The translations under genes and the position numbers were made by a program. From positions 1,267,010 to 1,331,009 of the forward strand of contig NZ_CP016774.1 of assembly GCF_002288105.1 (NCBI RefSeq): a stretch of 64,000 nucleotides of DNA. Reading direction: 5' to 3'. The notes below the pieces were generated by a model, which ran no database searches, was not told where the DNA came from, and saw nothing but the letters and a program-made list of their open reading frames with translations. This document shows positions 45,814 to 55,489 of this stretch, piece by piece (positions within the stretch are counted from its first letter, which is position 1; each line of letters begins with the position of its first letter). This stretch comes from Candidatus Planktophila versatilis. GTDB lineage: Bacteria; Actinomycetota; Actinomycetes; Nanopelagicales; Nanopelagicaceae.

Positions 45814-47001
45814 CTAAGGGTAACTCTCGCCTGTTGATAAGAGAAATTCGCTCGGAAATACGCGGGATTTTTGATGGCGGGCGGCTAGGCGGGCCAGCAG
45901 GAGAATCGAGGCGGCGATGCGGACCAGGGTAATGACTGAATATGCCACAACCGGCAGACCGAATTTCGCACCAGTAACAGAGGCAAGGTGTTGCCAGATT
46001 GCGAAGTGATAAAGAAGTTCACACCCTTGCCAGAAGAAGAACACGGCCAAATCTTTTTTATCGATAAGTGCAATGACTGCAAGGGGTGTTAACCAGAGAA
46101 CGTATTGCGGTGAATAGACCTTGCTCACCGCCATCACGATGATGAAGATAAAGATCGCTGTGTGGGCAAGGGTGGGTGGTTTAGTGAGTTGGAGTAAATA
46201 GATGATGAGTGCGGTAATTCCGATGAGTAAGCAGAGAACAGATAAATAATTTTGGTGGGTGAGGTTGAGACCTAAGTTAGAGAGGGCATACCAAATCGAA
46301 CCCCAGTCAGATCCGCGGTTGAGATTAAGTGAATAAAAGCGCCACCACCCTTGTGGTGTTGTGAGAAATACCGGTGCGTTGATTGCAATGAATGTCGCCG
46401 CAGTGATCAGGAAATATCGCGCAAACTTTGCAATCTTTTCTCGGCGAAAGAAAATCAGTGCGATGGGGATGAGTAAGAAGATGGGGAGAAACTTTGTTGA
46501 GATAGAAATTCCAAGAAGTATCGCACTTGGTATCTCTAACTTCTTATCGAAGAAATATATCGCAGCTAACATCGTTGCTATCGCCCAGAGATCCCAGTTG
46601 ATATAGAGCGAGGCCACTGCAGCCGGTGCCAGTGGTAGTAAGTATGCAAATTCGGGTTTGATCTTAAATGTGATAAAAGAAATGAAGAGAAAGAGCAGCG
46701 CTAAGAGAAGTATGTTGATGTGGAAGTAATTAGTTACTCCTTGCGGAATAAGCTTTGCGGTAACCCACATGATTGCGCCCTGAACAACGGGGTATTCAAC
46801 AGCGTTCTCGGCACTGGAATAAGCCCATCTGCCTTGATCTAATTCACGTTCGCCATACAGGGCTGGAATATCTGAATAGCATGCATGAACATACTGTCCT
46901 GGTGATTGCCAGCCTTCGGCGCTGCAGTGATTGAACTTGGCAAAACTTACTAGCGAAGAAAGAACTGCAAGAAGTAGAACGACGCGAATTCCAACGCGCA
47001 T
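45814..47001 (-). CDS. Membrane glycosyltransferase of the GT87/DUF2029 family
   Basis: A 395-residue polytopic protein with about ten hydrophobic segments. Family features are VVQGAIMWVTAKL near the first loop, the repeated Phe/Leu-rich helices, and KVYSPQYVLWLTPLAVIAL near the C-terminus. GT87 members in mycobacteria use polyprenyl-phosphate mannose; the sugar used here is not known. It sits between ponA and rpsF exactly as Rv0051 does in Mycobacterium. 6 bp after the PBP gene. Confidence 0.82.
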   Translation of the reverse strand: MRVGIRVVLLLAVLSSLVSFAKFNHCSAEGWQSPGQYVHACYSDIPALYGERELDQGRWAYSSAENAVEYPVVQGAIMWVTAKLIPQGVTNYFHINILLLALLFLFISFITFKIKPEFAYLLPLAPAAVASLYINWDLWAIATMLAAIYFFDKKLEIPSAILLGISISTKFLPIFLLIPIALIFFRREKIAKFARYFLITAATFIAINAPVFLTTPQGWWRFYSLNLNRGSDWGSIWYALSNLGLNLTHQNYLSVLCLLIGITALIIYLLQLTKPPTLAHTAIFIFIIVMAVSKVYSPQYVLWLTPLAVIALIDKKDLAVFFFWQGCELLYHFAIWQHLASVTGAKFGLPVVAYSVITLVRIAASILLLARLAARHQKSRVFPSEFLLSTGESYP

Positions 47002-47007
47002 CAGGTA

Positions 47008-48915
47008 TTACTTCTTTCTTGTTTGAACGCCACCACTTGTCATCACGACAGGTTCAAGGCCGCCAATATTTGCAGGTGCTGGAAAACTCATGATGGGCTC
47101 ATCTTTCAAAGCGCCCTTCATAAAATAGGTCCAGATTCTTGCCGGGAATGTTCCACCTGTCACAGATGTGAGGCCGCCAATTCCATTAAGTGATTCAGAT
47201 GCGCTATCGCGAAAGAGGGCAACGGAAGCCGCTAGTTGTGGTGTGTATGCGCTAAACCACGCTGACGCATTTGATTGCGATGTTCCAGTTTTTCCGGCAG
47301 CCGGGCGACCCAAAGCAAGGGCTGCCGATCCGGTTCCGCCATTGACCACACTCTTAAGTGCGTAGGTGAGATCTGCCATCACCTCTTTGGTAAATACTTC
47401 TTGTGTCTGTGCCTTGCCTTGATAGAGCAAACCTTTATTTGAGCCCGTTACAGATGCCACCATGTAAGGCTTTGAATACACACCTTGGGCAGCAAATGTT
47501 GCATAGGAGTTTGCTACATCGATCACATGCGGGCTTGCAACACCTAAGGCAACAGATGGAGTTGCAATCATCGCAACATTTTCTGGAATTCCAGCACGTC
47601 TTGCTGCATCAACAACTTTATCCATGCCAGCTTTCATACCAAGAGGTACAAATACAGTGTTGATGGAGTGTTGGGTTGCGGTGAGCAGATCTACCTGACC
47701 CCACCCTTCATCGCCGTAATTCGATACCTCATATGGTCTTCCTAAGTCATCAAAAGTTTGTGGTGAGTCACCATTCCACATCGATGTCATCGGAATTCCA
47801 GCCTCTAAGCTGGCAATGAGGGCAAAGGGCTTAAAGGTAGAGCCGGCTAGGGCAATGGACTGGGTGGCATCGTTTAGTTGTCGAACTACATAATCTTTTC
47901 CACCATACATCGCAATGACTTCGCCAGTGCCGGGGCGAATGGCAACAAGTGCGGTGTGCAGGTTTTCCGGAGCGTCAGCAGGTGTGAATTTATTTACCGC
48001 ATCAACTGCAGCTTGTTGTGCGCGTTGATCGAGCGTTGTCTTAATGACATAACCGCCAACAAGTAGCTGGTCTTGAGTAAATCCGAGTTTGCTGAGCTCT
48101 TTCTGTACCGCATCAATGATGTAACCCTTAGGACCGCTTAATTGTCCAGATGTTGTACGTGGTGCCACTCGCGGGAACTTGGCATCCTTTGCCTCGGCTT
48201 CAGTAATCCACTTCTGGTCGAGCATTCCTTGAATGACATAAGCAAATCTATTTTCAAGTCGGACTGCGTTCTCTTTAGAGAGCGAAGGATCGTAATAACC
48301 TGGAGCTCGCAAGATACTTGCGATGACTGCAGATTGTGAAATGCTGAGTTGATGAGCGTTGCGATTGAAGTATTGCTGAGCCGCAGTCTGCACACCATAT
48401 GAACCGCGACCAAAATAAATGGTGTTGAGATAGTTCTCTAAAATCTGATCTTTCGAGAGCGCATTTTCTAACTTAAGTGAGATAACAAGTTCTTTTATTT
48501 TTCTTTGGATTGTGCGACTTGGAGATAAAAATGCGGTCTTTGCATATTGCTGTGTGATTGTTGAGCCACCTTCTCCGGTGAGATCTCCTGATCTGAGGTT
48601 ATTGAGAAGTGCTCGTGCGATGCCGGTGGGACTAAAGGCGCGATTGGCATAAAAGTTGCGATCTTCTGCCGCCATCACTGCATAACGCAGACGAAGGGGA
48701 ATTTTTGCAAGCGGCAAAATTTGTCTGTTCTGAGTTCCAACGCGACCAATTTCAGAACCATTTGAATATTGGATGACGGTGGATTGACTATTTACATAGG
48801 CGTTGGGGTCCGGGATTGAAACGGTAAACCAGGCAAATGCGAAGAGGGTTGCACCCGCAATAAAACCAAAGCCCGCCAGGAAGATTCCGGCTCGGATCAA
48901 TTTGGTTTTAATCAT
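47008..48915 (-). CDS. ponA: Class A penicillin-binding protein (PonA1-like)
   Basis: A 635-residue bifunctional wall synthase with one N-terminal membrane helix. The glycosyltransferase domain has EDRNFYANRAFSPTGIARA, GGSTITQQYAK and NTIYFGRGSYGVQTAAQ; the transpeptidase has SxxK in AGSTFKPFA near residue 357, a SIN motif (QHSINTVF) and KTGTSQSNA near residue 540. It polymerizes and cross-links peptidoglycan. The C-terminal extension is short (about 30 residues) and has no PASTA domain. Confidence 0.96.
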   Translation of the reverse strand: MIKTKLIRAGIFLAGFGFIAGATLFAFAWFTVSIPDPNAYVNSQSTVIQYSNGSEIGRVGTQNRQILPLAKIPLRLRYAVMAAEDRNFYANRAFSPTGIARALLNNLRSGDLTGEGGSTITQQYAKTAFLSPSRTIQRKIKELVISLKLENALSKDQILENYLNTIYFGRGSYGVQTAAQQYFNRNAHQLSISQSAVIASILRAPGYYDPSLSKENAVRLENRFAYVIQGMLDQKWITEAEAKDAKFPRVAPRTTSGQLSGPKGYIIDAVQKELSKLGFTQDQLLVGGYVIKTTLDQRAQQAAVDAVNKFTPADAPENLHTALVAIRPGTGEVIAMYGGKDYVVRQLNDATQSIALAGSTFKPFALIASLEAGIPMTSMWNGDSPQTFDDLGRPYEVSNYGDEGWGQVDLLTATQHSINTVFVPLGMKAGMDKVVDAARRAGIPENVAMIATPSVALGVASPHVIDVANSYATFAAQGVYSKPYMVASVTGSNKGLLYQGKAQTQEVFTKEVMADLTYALKSVVNGGTGSAALALGRPAAGKTGTSQSNASAWFSAYTPQLAASVALFRDSASESLNGIGGLTSVTGGTFPARIWTYFMKGALKDEPIMSFPAPANIGGLEPVVMTSGGVQTRKK

Positions 48916-48941
48916 TTGGCTAGATTACTGGGTAAATATGT

Positions 48942-49358
48942 CTACTTCAGTGAAGCGAAGTCTTCATCCTCGAGTGTGCGCTGGCGACGTGGAACTTTAC
49001 GCTCGCGGCCATCGCCTAATAAGTATGTAGAGCACAAGTGATTCCAGGAACATTCACGACAGACCTCAACGACATACACAGAGAACTCTCCGAATTCTTT
49101 CTCCATCTCTGCAAGTTCAGCTCCATTTTTTATACGACCAGAGAATTGCCCCAGTTGATCCCCGAATGTGTAACGCAGTTCTACTAGCCCATCTTTCTTA
49201 CACACTGGGCATTTGCGCTCAGTTTTCTCACCGTGATATTTAGCTGCTCGCATCAGATATGGGTCAGCATCACACGCATCGACAACACCACGAAAGAGAG
49301 CGAGCAGGGTTGCACGCTTATCAAGTGAATAATCGATGAACCCTCGTCGAGTCTGCAT
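48942..49358 (-). CDS. DUF5318 family zinc-ribbon protein
   Basis: A 138-residue protein with two CxxC pairs, CPVC (about residue 50) and CREC (about 97), likely to bind one zinc. The start QTRRGFIDYSLDKRATL and the middle ELRYTFGDQLGQFSGR match the actinobacterial DUF5318 proteins found next to ponA1 (Rv0049). Function unknown. It is 26 bp upstream of ponA in the same direction, so likely co-transcribed and perhaps linked to wall growth. Confidence 0.85.
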   Translation of the reverse strand: MQTRRGFIDYSLDKRATLLALFRGVVDACDADPYLMRAAKYHGEKTERKCPVCKKDGLVELRYTFGDQLGQFSGRIKNGAELAEMEKEFGEFSVYVVEVCRECSWNHLCSTYLLGDGRERKVPRRQRTLEDEDFASLK

Positions 49359-49401
49359 AATAGGAGAAGAATAAACCCCTTTACCTAACTACGCTTCTCC
49401 T

Positions 49402-50679
49402 ATGACTTTGTGGCAATTGCTCAGAGATCGGAAACTCTTTCGCTTGCTGCGAATCCGTTGGTCTGGGCAGATTACCGATGGAATTTTCCAAAGCGCGCTT
49501 GCCTCTTTTATTCTCTTTTCTCCTGAACGTCAGGCGAGTGCGGTGAATGCGGCGGTGGCATTTGCCGTTGTGCTTCTACCGTATTCCGTCGTGGGTCCAT
49601 TTGTTGGAACGCTACTCGATAGATTCTCTCGACAACGAGCGATATTTTTCGCTAACCTCACTAGGTCGCTCACACTTGTCGTTATCGCACTCTTAATCTT
49701 TAATGAAAGAACTGGGCTAGAAATTACTGTGTTTGTTTTGGTTGCATTTGGCGTCAATAGATTAATTCTTGCCGGGCTATCTGCCGGAATTCCACTGATG
49801 ACAACACCAAAAGAACTTATCTCAGCAAATGCGTTAGCTGTCACCGGTGGTTCTGTCTGGGTTGTTCTTGGCGGCGGAATTGGTTTAGGCATTCGCCAAT
49901 TACTTGATCTTTCCGGGAGCGCCGATAACGCAGACGCGGTACTGATACTTGCAGCTTCTCTCGGGTATCTGATTGCTGCACTGCTCACATCTTTGTTGGG
50001 AAAGACTGAAATTGGCCCGCGCCCACATGAAATTGTTAAGGGAAGTTTTACCCAAGGTCTCATTGAAATGCGTGAAGGTTTTCAATTCCTACAAGTACAC
50101 GCCGATGCTGCTCGCGGAATTGCAGCAACGGCAATTCATCGCGGAGGTCTCACCGCCCTTACACTGACAGCGCTTTTACTAGAAAGAAATACTTTTAATG
50201 ATCCGGCCGACAGTGAGGCTGGTCTTACCGGATTAAGTGTGACCTTATCTATTGCAGCTACCGGCTTTGTTATTGGGGCACTTGCCGCTCCTTACGGCGT
50301 GCGAAAAGTTGGACGACACCGTTGGATTCGCTTATCAATCTTTGCGGCAAGTTTTGGTTCGCTCTTACTTGTTATAGATCGCACCCCAATTCTGCTTGGG
50401 GCTACCGCATTTTTTGCTGCCATGTGTGGTCAGAGTGTGAAAGTAACAAATGATGCCCTGGTGCAATCAAAGATCGATGATTACTTCCGTGGTCGAGTCT
50501 TTTCGGTCTATGACGTCGTTGTTAATTCAGCAATTGTTACTGGCGCCCTCTTTGCCGCCTGGATCTTGCCCATCAGCGGTGACTCATGGTTGTTGCCACT
50601 TATCGTTTCAATCTCCTGGGTACTTGTTGCCACAGTATTGCTACGCCCAGAAAAATTCTTTCTTAAGGATGACGCCTAG
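49402..50679 (+). CDS. Major facilitator superfamily transporter
   Basis: A 425-residue membrane protein with 12 predicted helices. It has the MFS-1 pattern, with GPFVGTLLDRFSRQRAIF (motif A-like) after helix 2 and DDYFRGRVFSVYDVV in the second half, as in MFS_3/enterobactin-exporter-like proteins. The substrate is unknown. TACGCT (49390-49395) 6 bases before the ATG indicates a leaderless start. The last 17 bp overlap the 3' end of the tRNA nucleotidyltransferase gene. Confidence 0.9.
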   Translation: MTLWQLLRDRKLFRLLRIRWSGQITDGIFQSALASFILFSPERQASAVNAAVAFAVVLLPYSVVGPFVGTLLDRFSRQRAIFFANLTRSLTLVVIALLIFNERTGLEITVFVLVAFGVNRLILAGLSAGIPLMTTPKELISANALAVTGGSVWVVLGGGIGLGIRQLLDLSGSADNADAVLILAASLGYLIAALLTSLLGKTEIGPRPHEIVKGSFTQGLIEMREGFQFLQVHADAARGIAATAIHRGGLTALTLTALLLERNTFNDPADSEAGLTGLSVTLSIAATGFVIGALAAPYGVRKVGRHRWIRLSIFAASFGSLLLVIDRTPILLGATAFFAAMCGQSVKVTNDALVQSKIDDYFRGRVFSVYDVVVNSAIVTGALFAAWILPISGDSWLLPLIVSISWVLVATVLLRPEKFFLKDDA

Positions 50680-52111
50680 CTTTCCACCACTGTAATAACT
50701 CTTGCGTCGCACGTTCTTCACCCAGCGGACCATGTTCCATGCGTAGCTCCATCAGGAAATCAAGGGCCTTGCCAACATCAGCTGAAGGTTTGAGATCAAG
50801 TAGTTGCATTACTTGGGCGCCATCTAAATCTGGGCGAATCTTTGATAACTCTTCTTCCTCTTCCAGTTTTGCAATGCGTGCCTCAAGGCCGTCATATGTT
50901 CGAGCTAGTCGTTCTGCCTTCTTTGCATTACGAGTAGTGCAATCGGCGCGAGTTAATACATGTAAATGTGTGAGTAATTCACCAGCATCGCGCACGTAAC
51001 GGCGCACCGCAGAGTCAGTCCATTCGCCATCGCCATAACCGTGAAAGCGCAGATGCAAAGCGGTGAGGGTTTCAACGGCGTCGACTGTCTCATTATCAAA
51101 GCGGAGCGCCTTCATGCGCGCCTTTGCTAGCCGGGCTCCAACTACTTCATGGTGATGAAATGAAACTCCGCCGCCTTCAATAAGGTTGCGAGTTTTTGGT
51201 TTTCCAATGTCGTGCAAAAGCGCTGCTAGGCGAATGACAAGGTTAGGGCCGCCTAGTCTGTCTTCTTGCGCAATTGCTTGCTCTAGCACGGTAATGGAAT
51301 GTTCATACACATCTTTATGGTGATGATGCTCATCAATTTCCAGACGCAGCTTTGGAATCTCTGGCAGGACAAGATCAGCAAGACCGGTATCTACCAAAAT
51401 GGTAATTCCAAGTCGTGGGTTTTCTGACATCAGCATTTTTATAAACTCATCGCGCACCCGCTCAGCCGAAATAATCGAGATGCGAGAAGCCATCGCTGTC
51501 ATTGCTGCAGTGACTTCTGGATCAATTGCAAAGTTAAGTTGACTTGCAAAACGAGCAGCACGCATCATGCGAAGTGGATCATCAGAAAATGATTGTTCGG
51601 CACTTGCTGGTGTTCTTAATACTTTCTTCGCTAAATCTTCCAGCCCACCAAATGGATCGATAAATTCTGGTTCGCCTCCTGTGAGCTCTAGCGCCATCGA
51701 GTTAACGGTGAAATCTCGTCTGGAGAGATCTCCTTCAATGTTGTCACCAAATTCAACATCTGGATTACGAGAATTCTCTTCGTATTTCTCTAATCGATAC
51801 GTAGTTACTTCAACAGTGACATCACCGAGTTTGGCTGCAACTGTGCCAAAGAGAATTCCGGTATCCCAAATATTATCTGCCCATGCTTTAAGTATTTTCT
51901 TTGTCTCATGTGGGTGCGCATCTGTTGTGAAATCTAAATCATTTCCAAGTCGACCCAAGATTGCATCGCGCACAGGGCCACCCACGAGTGCAAGGCGAAA
52001 ACCACTGGCGGTGAAAGCTTGGGCAAGTGATGATGCCGCTGGCGCGTTTGCGATGAGGGAGCGGATAGCCAACTCGGCGGCTGCCCCAAAATTGCTCTTC
52101 TCTGCGCTCAC
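50663..52111 (-). CDS. pcnA: CCA tRNA nucleotidyltransferase / poly(A) polymerase family
   Basis: About 482 residues. The nucleotidyltransferase head has LVGGPVRDAILGRLGNDLDFTT with the DxD metal pair, then RRDFTVNSMAL and DPLRMMRAARFA. An HD domain follows with LLHDIGKPKTR and HHHEVVGARLA. It adds or repairs the CCA end; none of the four tRNA genes here encodes CCA, so the activity is needed. I prefer GTG 52111, which has TACGCT on the minus strand 8 bases upstream; ATG 52141 would extend it by ten residues and place it 2 bp from the divergent NUDIX start. Confidence 0.93.
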   Translation of the reverse strand: MSAEKSNFGAAAELAIRSLIANAPAASSLAQAFTASGFRLALVGGPVRDAILGRLGNDLDFTTDAHPHETKKILKAWADNIWDTGILFGTVAAKLGDVTVEVTTYRLEKYEENSRNPDVEFGDNIEGDLSRRDFTVNSMALELTGGEPEFIDPFGGLEDLAKKVLRTPASAEQSFSDDPLRMMRAARFASQLNFAIDPEVTAAMTAMASRISIISAERVRDEFIKMLMSENPRLGITILVDTGLADLVLPEIPKLRLEIDEHHHHKDVYEHSITVLEQAIAQEDRLGGPNLVIRLAALLHDIGKPKTRNLIEGGGVSFHHHEVVGARLAKARMKALRFDNETVDAVETLTALHLRFHGYGDGEWTDSAVRRYVRDAGELLTHLHVLTRADCTTRNAKKAERLARTYDGLEARIAKLEEEEELSKIRPDLDGAQVMQLLDLKPSADVGKALDFLMELRMEHGPLGEERATQELLQWWKARRHP

Positions 52112-52143
52112 AATAGATAAGCGTAGTCGCGTACTCTTCATCT

Positions 52144-52740
52144 ATGACCCCGGCACCTGGTGCGGGCAGCGAAGGTACGAAGAAAAAGCGTAGGCGCAAG
52201 CGCCCAGCTCATCGCTCCCCACAATCTCAAGATGTAACGACCCCCACCGCCCCTAATGCAGAGCGCGCAAAAAAAGCACCGGCAAAAGTTGTTTATGCCA
52301 AACGAGTAGATGAAGTCAGCGCCGGTGGACTTGTCGTTGATGCCAGCGGAAAACTTGGCCTGCTTATCGGCCGTCGCGATCTTAAAGATACGACCGGCAA
52401 GAGAATTCTCTGGTCACTGCCTAAGGGACATATTGAAGAGGGTGAAACTCCGGAAGAAGCGGCCTTGCGCGAAGTGCAAGAGGAGACCGGCATCGTCTCT
52501 GTTATTGAAAAATCTTTAGGTGTAATCGATTTCTGGTTTATGGCAGGTGGGAAGAGAATTCATAAAACTGTTCATCATTATTTATTCCGAGAAAATGGTG
52601 GGGTACTGGCGGCGCAAGAGAGTGAAGTAGATGAGGTTGCATGGTTCCCGCTTGCTGAAATCGTGGAACGCCTTGCTTATCCTGACGAAAAGAAATTAAT
52701 CGCGCGAACAAATGCGGCGCAAGAAATGTCTGCGCTATGA
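52144..52740 (+). CDS. NUDIX hydrolase
   Basis: A 198-residue protein. A basic N-terminal extension (residues 1-50, rich in Lys, Arg, Ala and Pro, with GTKKKRRRKRPAHRS) precedes the hydrolase domain. The Nudix box GHIEEGETPEEAALREVQEE lies near residues 98-117. Such enzymes cleave nucleoside diphosphates linked to another group; the position between pcnA and murJ matches the MutT4 gene of Mycobacterium (Rv3908). TACTCT (52132-52137) ends 6 bases before the ATG. It overlaps the next gene by 4 bp. Confidence 0.92.
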   Translation: MTPAPGAGSEGTKKKRRRKRPAHRSPQSQDVTTPTAPNAERAKKAPAKVVYAKRVDEVSAGGLVVDASGKLGLLIGRRDLKDTTGKRILWSLPKGHIEEGETPEEAALREVQEETGIVSVIEKSLGVIDFWFMAGGKRIHKTVHHYLFRENGGVLAAQESEVDEVAWFPLAEIVERLAYPDEKKLIARTNAAQEMSAL

Positions 52741-53831
52741 AGAAGGTAGCAATAGTTCTGTTGGCACTCATTGCCCTTGGTGTGACACCTGCAGATGCTG
52801 CAACTCCAGTTGTAAGAATTACTGATAAACCTCATAAAGATTTCGAGGGTAAATTTCGCAATAATGAATTAGCAACGTTGATCACACCCGAAGGTAAGTT
52901 GGGTAAAATTGTCTTTAACCCCGCAAACTCGCGAAAAACGTGGGTGATAGACCCAGCTCTTATTGATGAAATCGCAGATATGGCAGATGGTTATTCGATT
53001 GCGGGCGAAGAAGATAAAGCAGGGCAGTTAGCTGCACAGAGTTGGTTATTTGCCTTGAAGTTTACGACGCTAAAAAATTCAGTTATCGCACTGCCGTATG
53101 GCAACCCAGATCAATCTCTTGCAAAGCGATTAGCGCCAAGTGAGCTACGTTTCTACTCGCTATTTGGAAAGCAGCAGTTAGAACTTCAATTAGGTCGTCC
53201 TGTTATTGCCGAAAATGGGTGGAGCAAAGGGGCATCGCGCCTTAGTTCTCCATTTAGGGCCCTGTATACAGAGAACCGCAGGATGCTCACTGGACTTTCT
53301 ACAATCTCAACCGCCCCTGAGATCACAGCTCTTCGGGCGCGACTTGGCACGGTAATGAATCCAGTACTTGATGAGAGTGAACGCGTCTTTTTCTCTTACT
53401 CAGCAACGCGTGCGGTTCAGGCGATGACTGCCAAGCTGCGCGTGATTCCAGGTCGATATCAACTCACTTCTACTACCGCCAAACTGCCGGTGACTTTGGT
53501 AAATAGTTTTGACACACCAACTGTTGTAAATCTTTCTCTTATTCCACTGAACTCACGTATCACAATTGAGAATGTAAATAACATCCAGTTAGCTGCAAAA
53601 TCGCGGCAGCAATTAACTCTGGAAGTAAATGTCATTGCTCCGGGCTCCGTCCTTGTGAATGCCCAATTTATGAATAGTGAAGGGCAGTTAGTGGGTGAGC
53701 AATCTGAGCTAGCCTTGAGCGCAACGATCATAGATTCTCGTGTTGCGTGGTTTACAACGGCTGCTGCAGTTCTATTGTTCTTAGGTGCAATTACGCAATC
53801 TGTTCGAAGAGTACGAAAGAGTCGTAAATGA
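52737..53831 (+). CDS. DUF6049-like secreted membrane-anchored protein
   Basis: A 364-residue protein with a signal peptide (residues 1-21), a long extracellular part and one C-terminal membrane helix (AWFTTAAAVLLFLGAI) followed by a basic tail. In actinobacteria a protein of this build lies between the NUDIX gene and murJ and is called DUF6049; it is usually twice as long, so this is a reduced version. Beta-rich, Ig-like segments appear before the helix. It overlaps both neighbours by 4 bp (ATGA), so it is made with MurJ and may support it. Confidence 0.65.
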   Translation: MKKVAIVLLALIALGVTPADAATPVVRITDKPHKDFEGKFRNNELATLITPEGKLGKIVFNPANSRKTWVIDPALIDEIADMADGYSIAGEEDKAGQLAAQSWLFALKFTTLKNSVIALPYGNPDQSLAKRLAPSELRFYSLFGKQQLELQLGRPVIAENGWSKGASRLSSPFRALYTENRRMLTGLSTISTAPEITALRARLGTVMNPVLDESERVFFSYSATRAVQAMTAKLRVIPGRYQLTSTTAKLPVTLVNSFDTPTVVNLSLIPLNSRITIENVNNIQLAAKSRQQLTLEVNVIAPGSVLVNAQFMNSEGQLVGEQSELALSATIIDSRVAWFTTAAAVLLFLGAITQSVRRVRKSRK

Positions 53832-55462
53832 AAAATAACGAACTCTTTCGCGCCTCTGGAATCATGGCGATAGGAACAATACTTTCCCGAATTACCGGTT
53901 TTGTTCGCGCGCTGCTTGCTGTCGCCGTGCTTGGTACCGCACTTTTAGCTGACACCTTTAACGTTGCAAATACCATGCCTAATATTTTGTATAACTTACT
54001 TGTTGGTGGTGCGCTCACCGCGATCTTTGTTCCTCAACTAGTGAGATCTTTTGAAGATCACGATGGTGGCCATGGTTTTGCTTCCAGGCTTGTCACAACT
54101 ATTTCTCTTATTCTCCTTGTACTTGTTGCAGTGGGAGTAATTTTTGCGCCCGCACTTGTTCGTTTATATGCACCTGAATTTTCAACTCCTGGTTTTGAAA
54201 CTGAGCAAGAGATTGCAGTTGCCTTTACTCGTTATTGTTTGCCGCAAATCTTCTTCCTTGGTCTCTTTACGATGCTCGGTCAGGTTGCAAACGCCCGTGG
54301 CTCTTTTGCGCCACTAATGTGGGCGCCGATTGCAAATAACCTGGTTGTGATTGTTGTTTTTGCCGCCGTTCTCATCACTGAGCGCTCACTAGCACTGGGC
54401 ACAATTACAGATCTGCAAGTGCAGATTCTGGGTTGGGGCACGACGCTGGGTGTTGTTGTGCAAGCACTTATTTTGATTCCAGTAGTCAAGCGCTCTGGAA
54501 TTCATATCCGCCCCATGTTTGGTCTTGGCGGGCTCGGTAAATCTTTCGGTCTAGCCGGGTGGACCTTGATCTACGTGCTTATCTCTCAACTTGGTTACTT
54601 AGTCACAGTCAATGTTGCGACAAGTGCCGCGGTGCGAAGTGCCCAAGCTGGAATAACAACAGGTGTTGGTTTTACTCCATTTACTAGCGCTTACTACATC
54701 ATGCTCTTGCCATATTCGATCGTCACAATTTCAATTGTCACAGCGCTACTTCCTCATTTATCACGGCTTGCCATAGCTAAAGATGTGGAAGAGGTGCGCA
54801 AACAACTCACTCGTGCAATTCGAATGGTCGCTGTTGTTACCGTGCCTAGCGCTGTTGCGCTACTTCTCTTCGGCCCACTCATGACCCAATCTCTCTATCT
54901 AGGAATTTCCTTAGAGGATGCTCGCTATATTGGTTTTGTGCTCTCGGCTTTAAGTATCGGCCTTGTAGCTTTTTCAATCAACTTAATTTTGATTCGTGGT
55001 TTTAATGCATTTGAAGATACTAAAACGCAGGTTTTATCTATCTTGATTATCAACATCATCTCTGTTGCTTTATCTTATGTATTTCTGGAAACCTTGGATA
55101 GTTATTGGGTGACAGTGGGACTCGGTTTAGCGTTTTCAGTCAGTTACATCGTTGGGCTTTTTATTACTATCTCTTTATTGAAAAAACATATCGGGCGGCT
55201 ACAAGTCGGTGATTTCGCCGCTCAACATGGGCTTCTGTTAATTGCATCCTTTGTGGGAATGCTTCCATTTTTTGCAATCGCTTTCTATTTCGATTGGGCT
55301 TATGACGATGCCTCCCTTGCCCTTCGTGCTATTCGTTTGATATTCATTCTTGCGGGAAGTGGTATTGCCTATCTCTTTATTGCCAGAGCTCTGAAAGTGA
55401 GTGAAGTCTCAGGGCTTAGAGGGTTCGTCGCCGCTACCCTGCGCCGGCGTCGCGATAAGTAA
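53828..55462 (+). CDS. murJ: Lipid II flippase MurJ
   Basis: A 544-residue membrane protein with 14 helices. The start GTILSRITGFVRALLAVAVLG and NTMPNILYNLLVGGALTAIF are typical of MurJ/MviN, as is SAYYIMLLPYSIVTISI in the middle. It moves lipid II across the membrane for wall synthesis. Mycobacterial MviN carries an additional pseudokinase and an extracellular domain; this one lacks them. The 3' neighbour trxB is 27 bp away. Confidence 0.95.
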   Translation: MKNNELFRASGIMAIGTILSRITGFVRALLAVAVLGTALLADTFNVANTMPNILYNLLVGGALTAIFVPQLVRSFEDHDGGHGFASRLVTTISLILLVLVAVGVIFAPALVRLYAPEFSTPGFETEQEIAVAFTRYCLPQIFFLGLFTMLGQVANARGSFAPLMWAPIANNLVVIVVFAAVLITERSLALGTITDLQVQILGWGTTLGVVVQALILIPVVKRSGIHIRPMFGLGGLGKSFGLAGWTLIYVLISQLGYLVTVNVATSAAVRSAQAGITTGVGFTPFTSAYYIMLLPYSIVTISIVTALLPHLSRLAIAKDVEEVRKQLTRAIRMVAVVTVPSAVALLLFGPLMTQSLYLGISLEDARYIGFVLSALSIGLVAFSINLILIRGFNAFEDTKTQVLSILIINIISVALSYVFLETLDSYWVTVGLGLAFSVSYIVGLFITISLLKKHIGRLQVGDFAAQHGLLLIASFVGMLPFFAIAFYFDWAYDDASLALRAIRLIFILAGSGIAYLFIARALKVSEVSGLRGFVAATLRRRRDK

Positions 55463-55489
55463 TTCTGTTAAGCGCGATATTCTCACCCC

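Noticed and set aside
49530..50063. 177-codon open frame on the minus strand
   Set aside because: Antisense to the MFS transporter gene; the composition (Ser, Thr, Ala, Pro) is that of a shadow frame and there is no domain.
51567..52193. 208-codon open frame opposite pcnA
   Set aside because: Antisense to a conserved tRNA nucleotidyltransferase; Ser/Arg-rich shadow.
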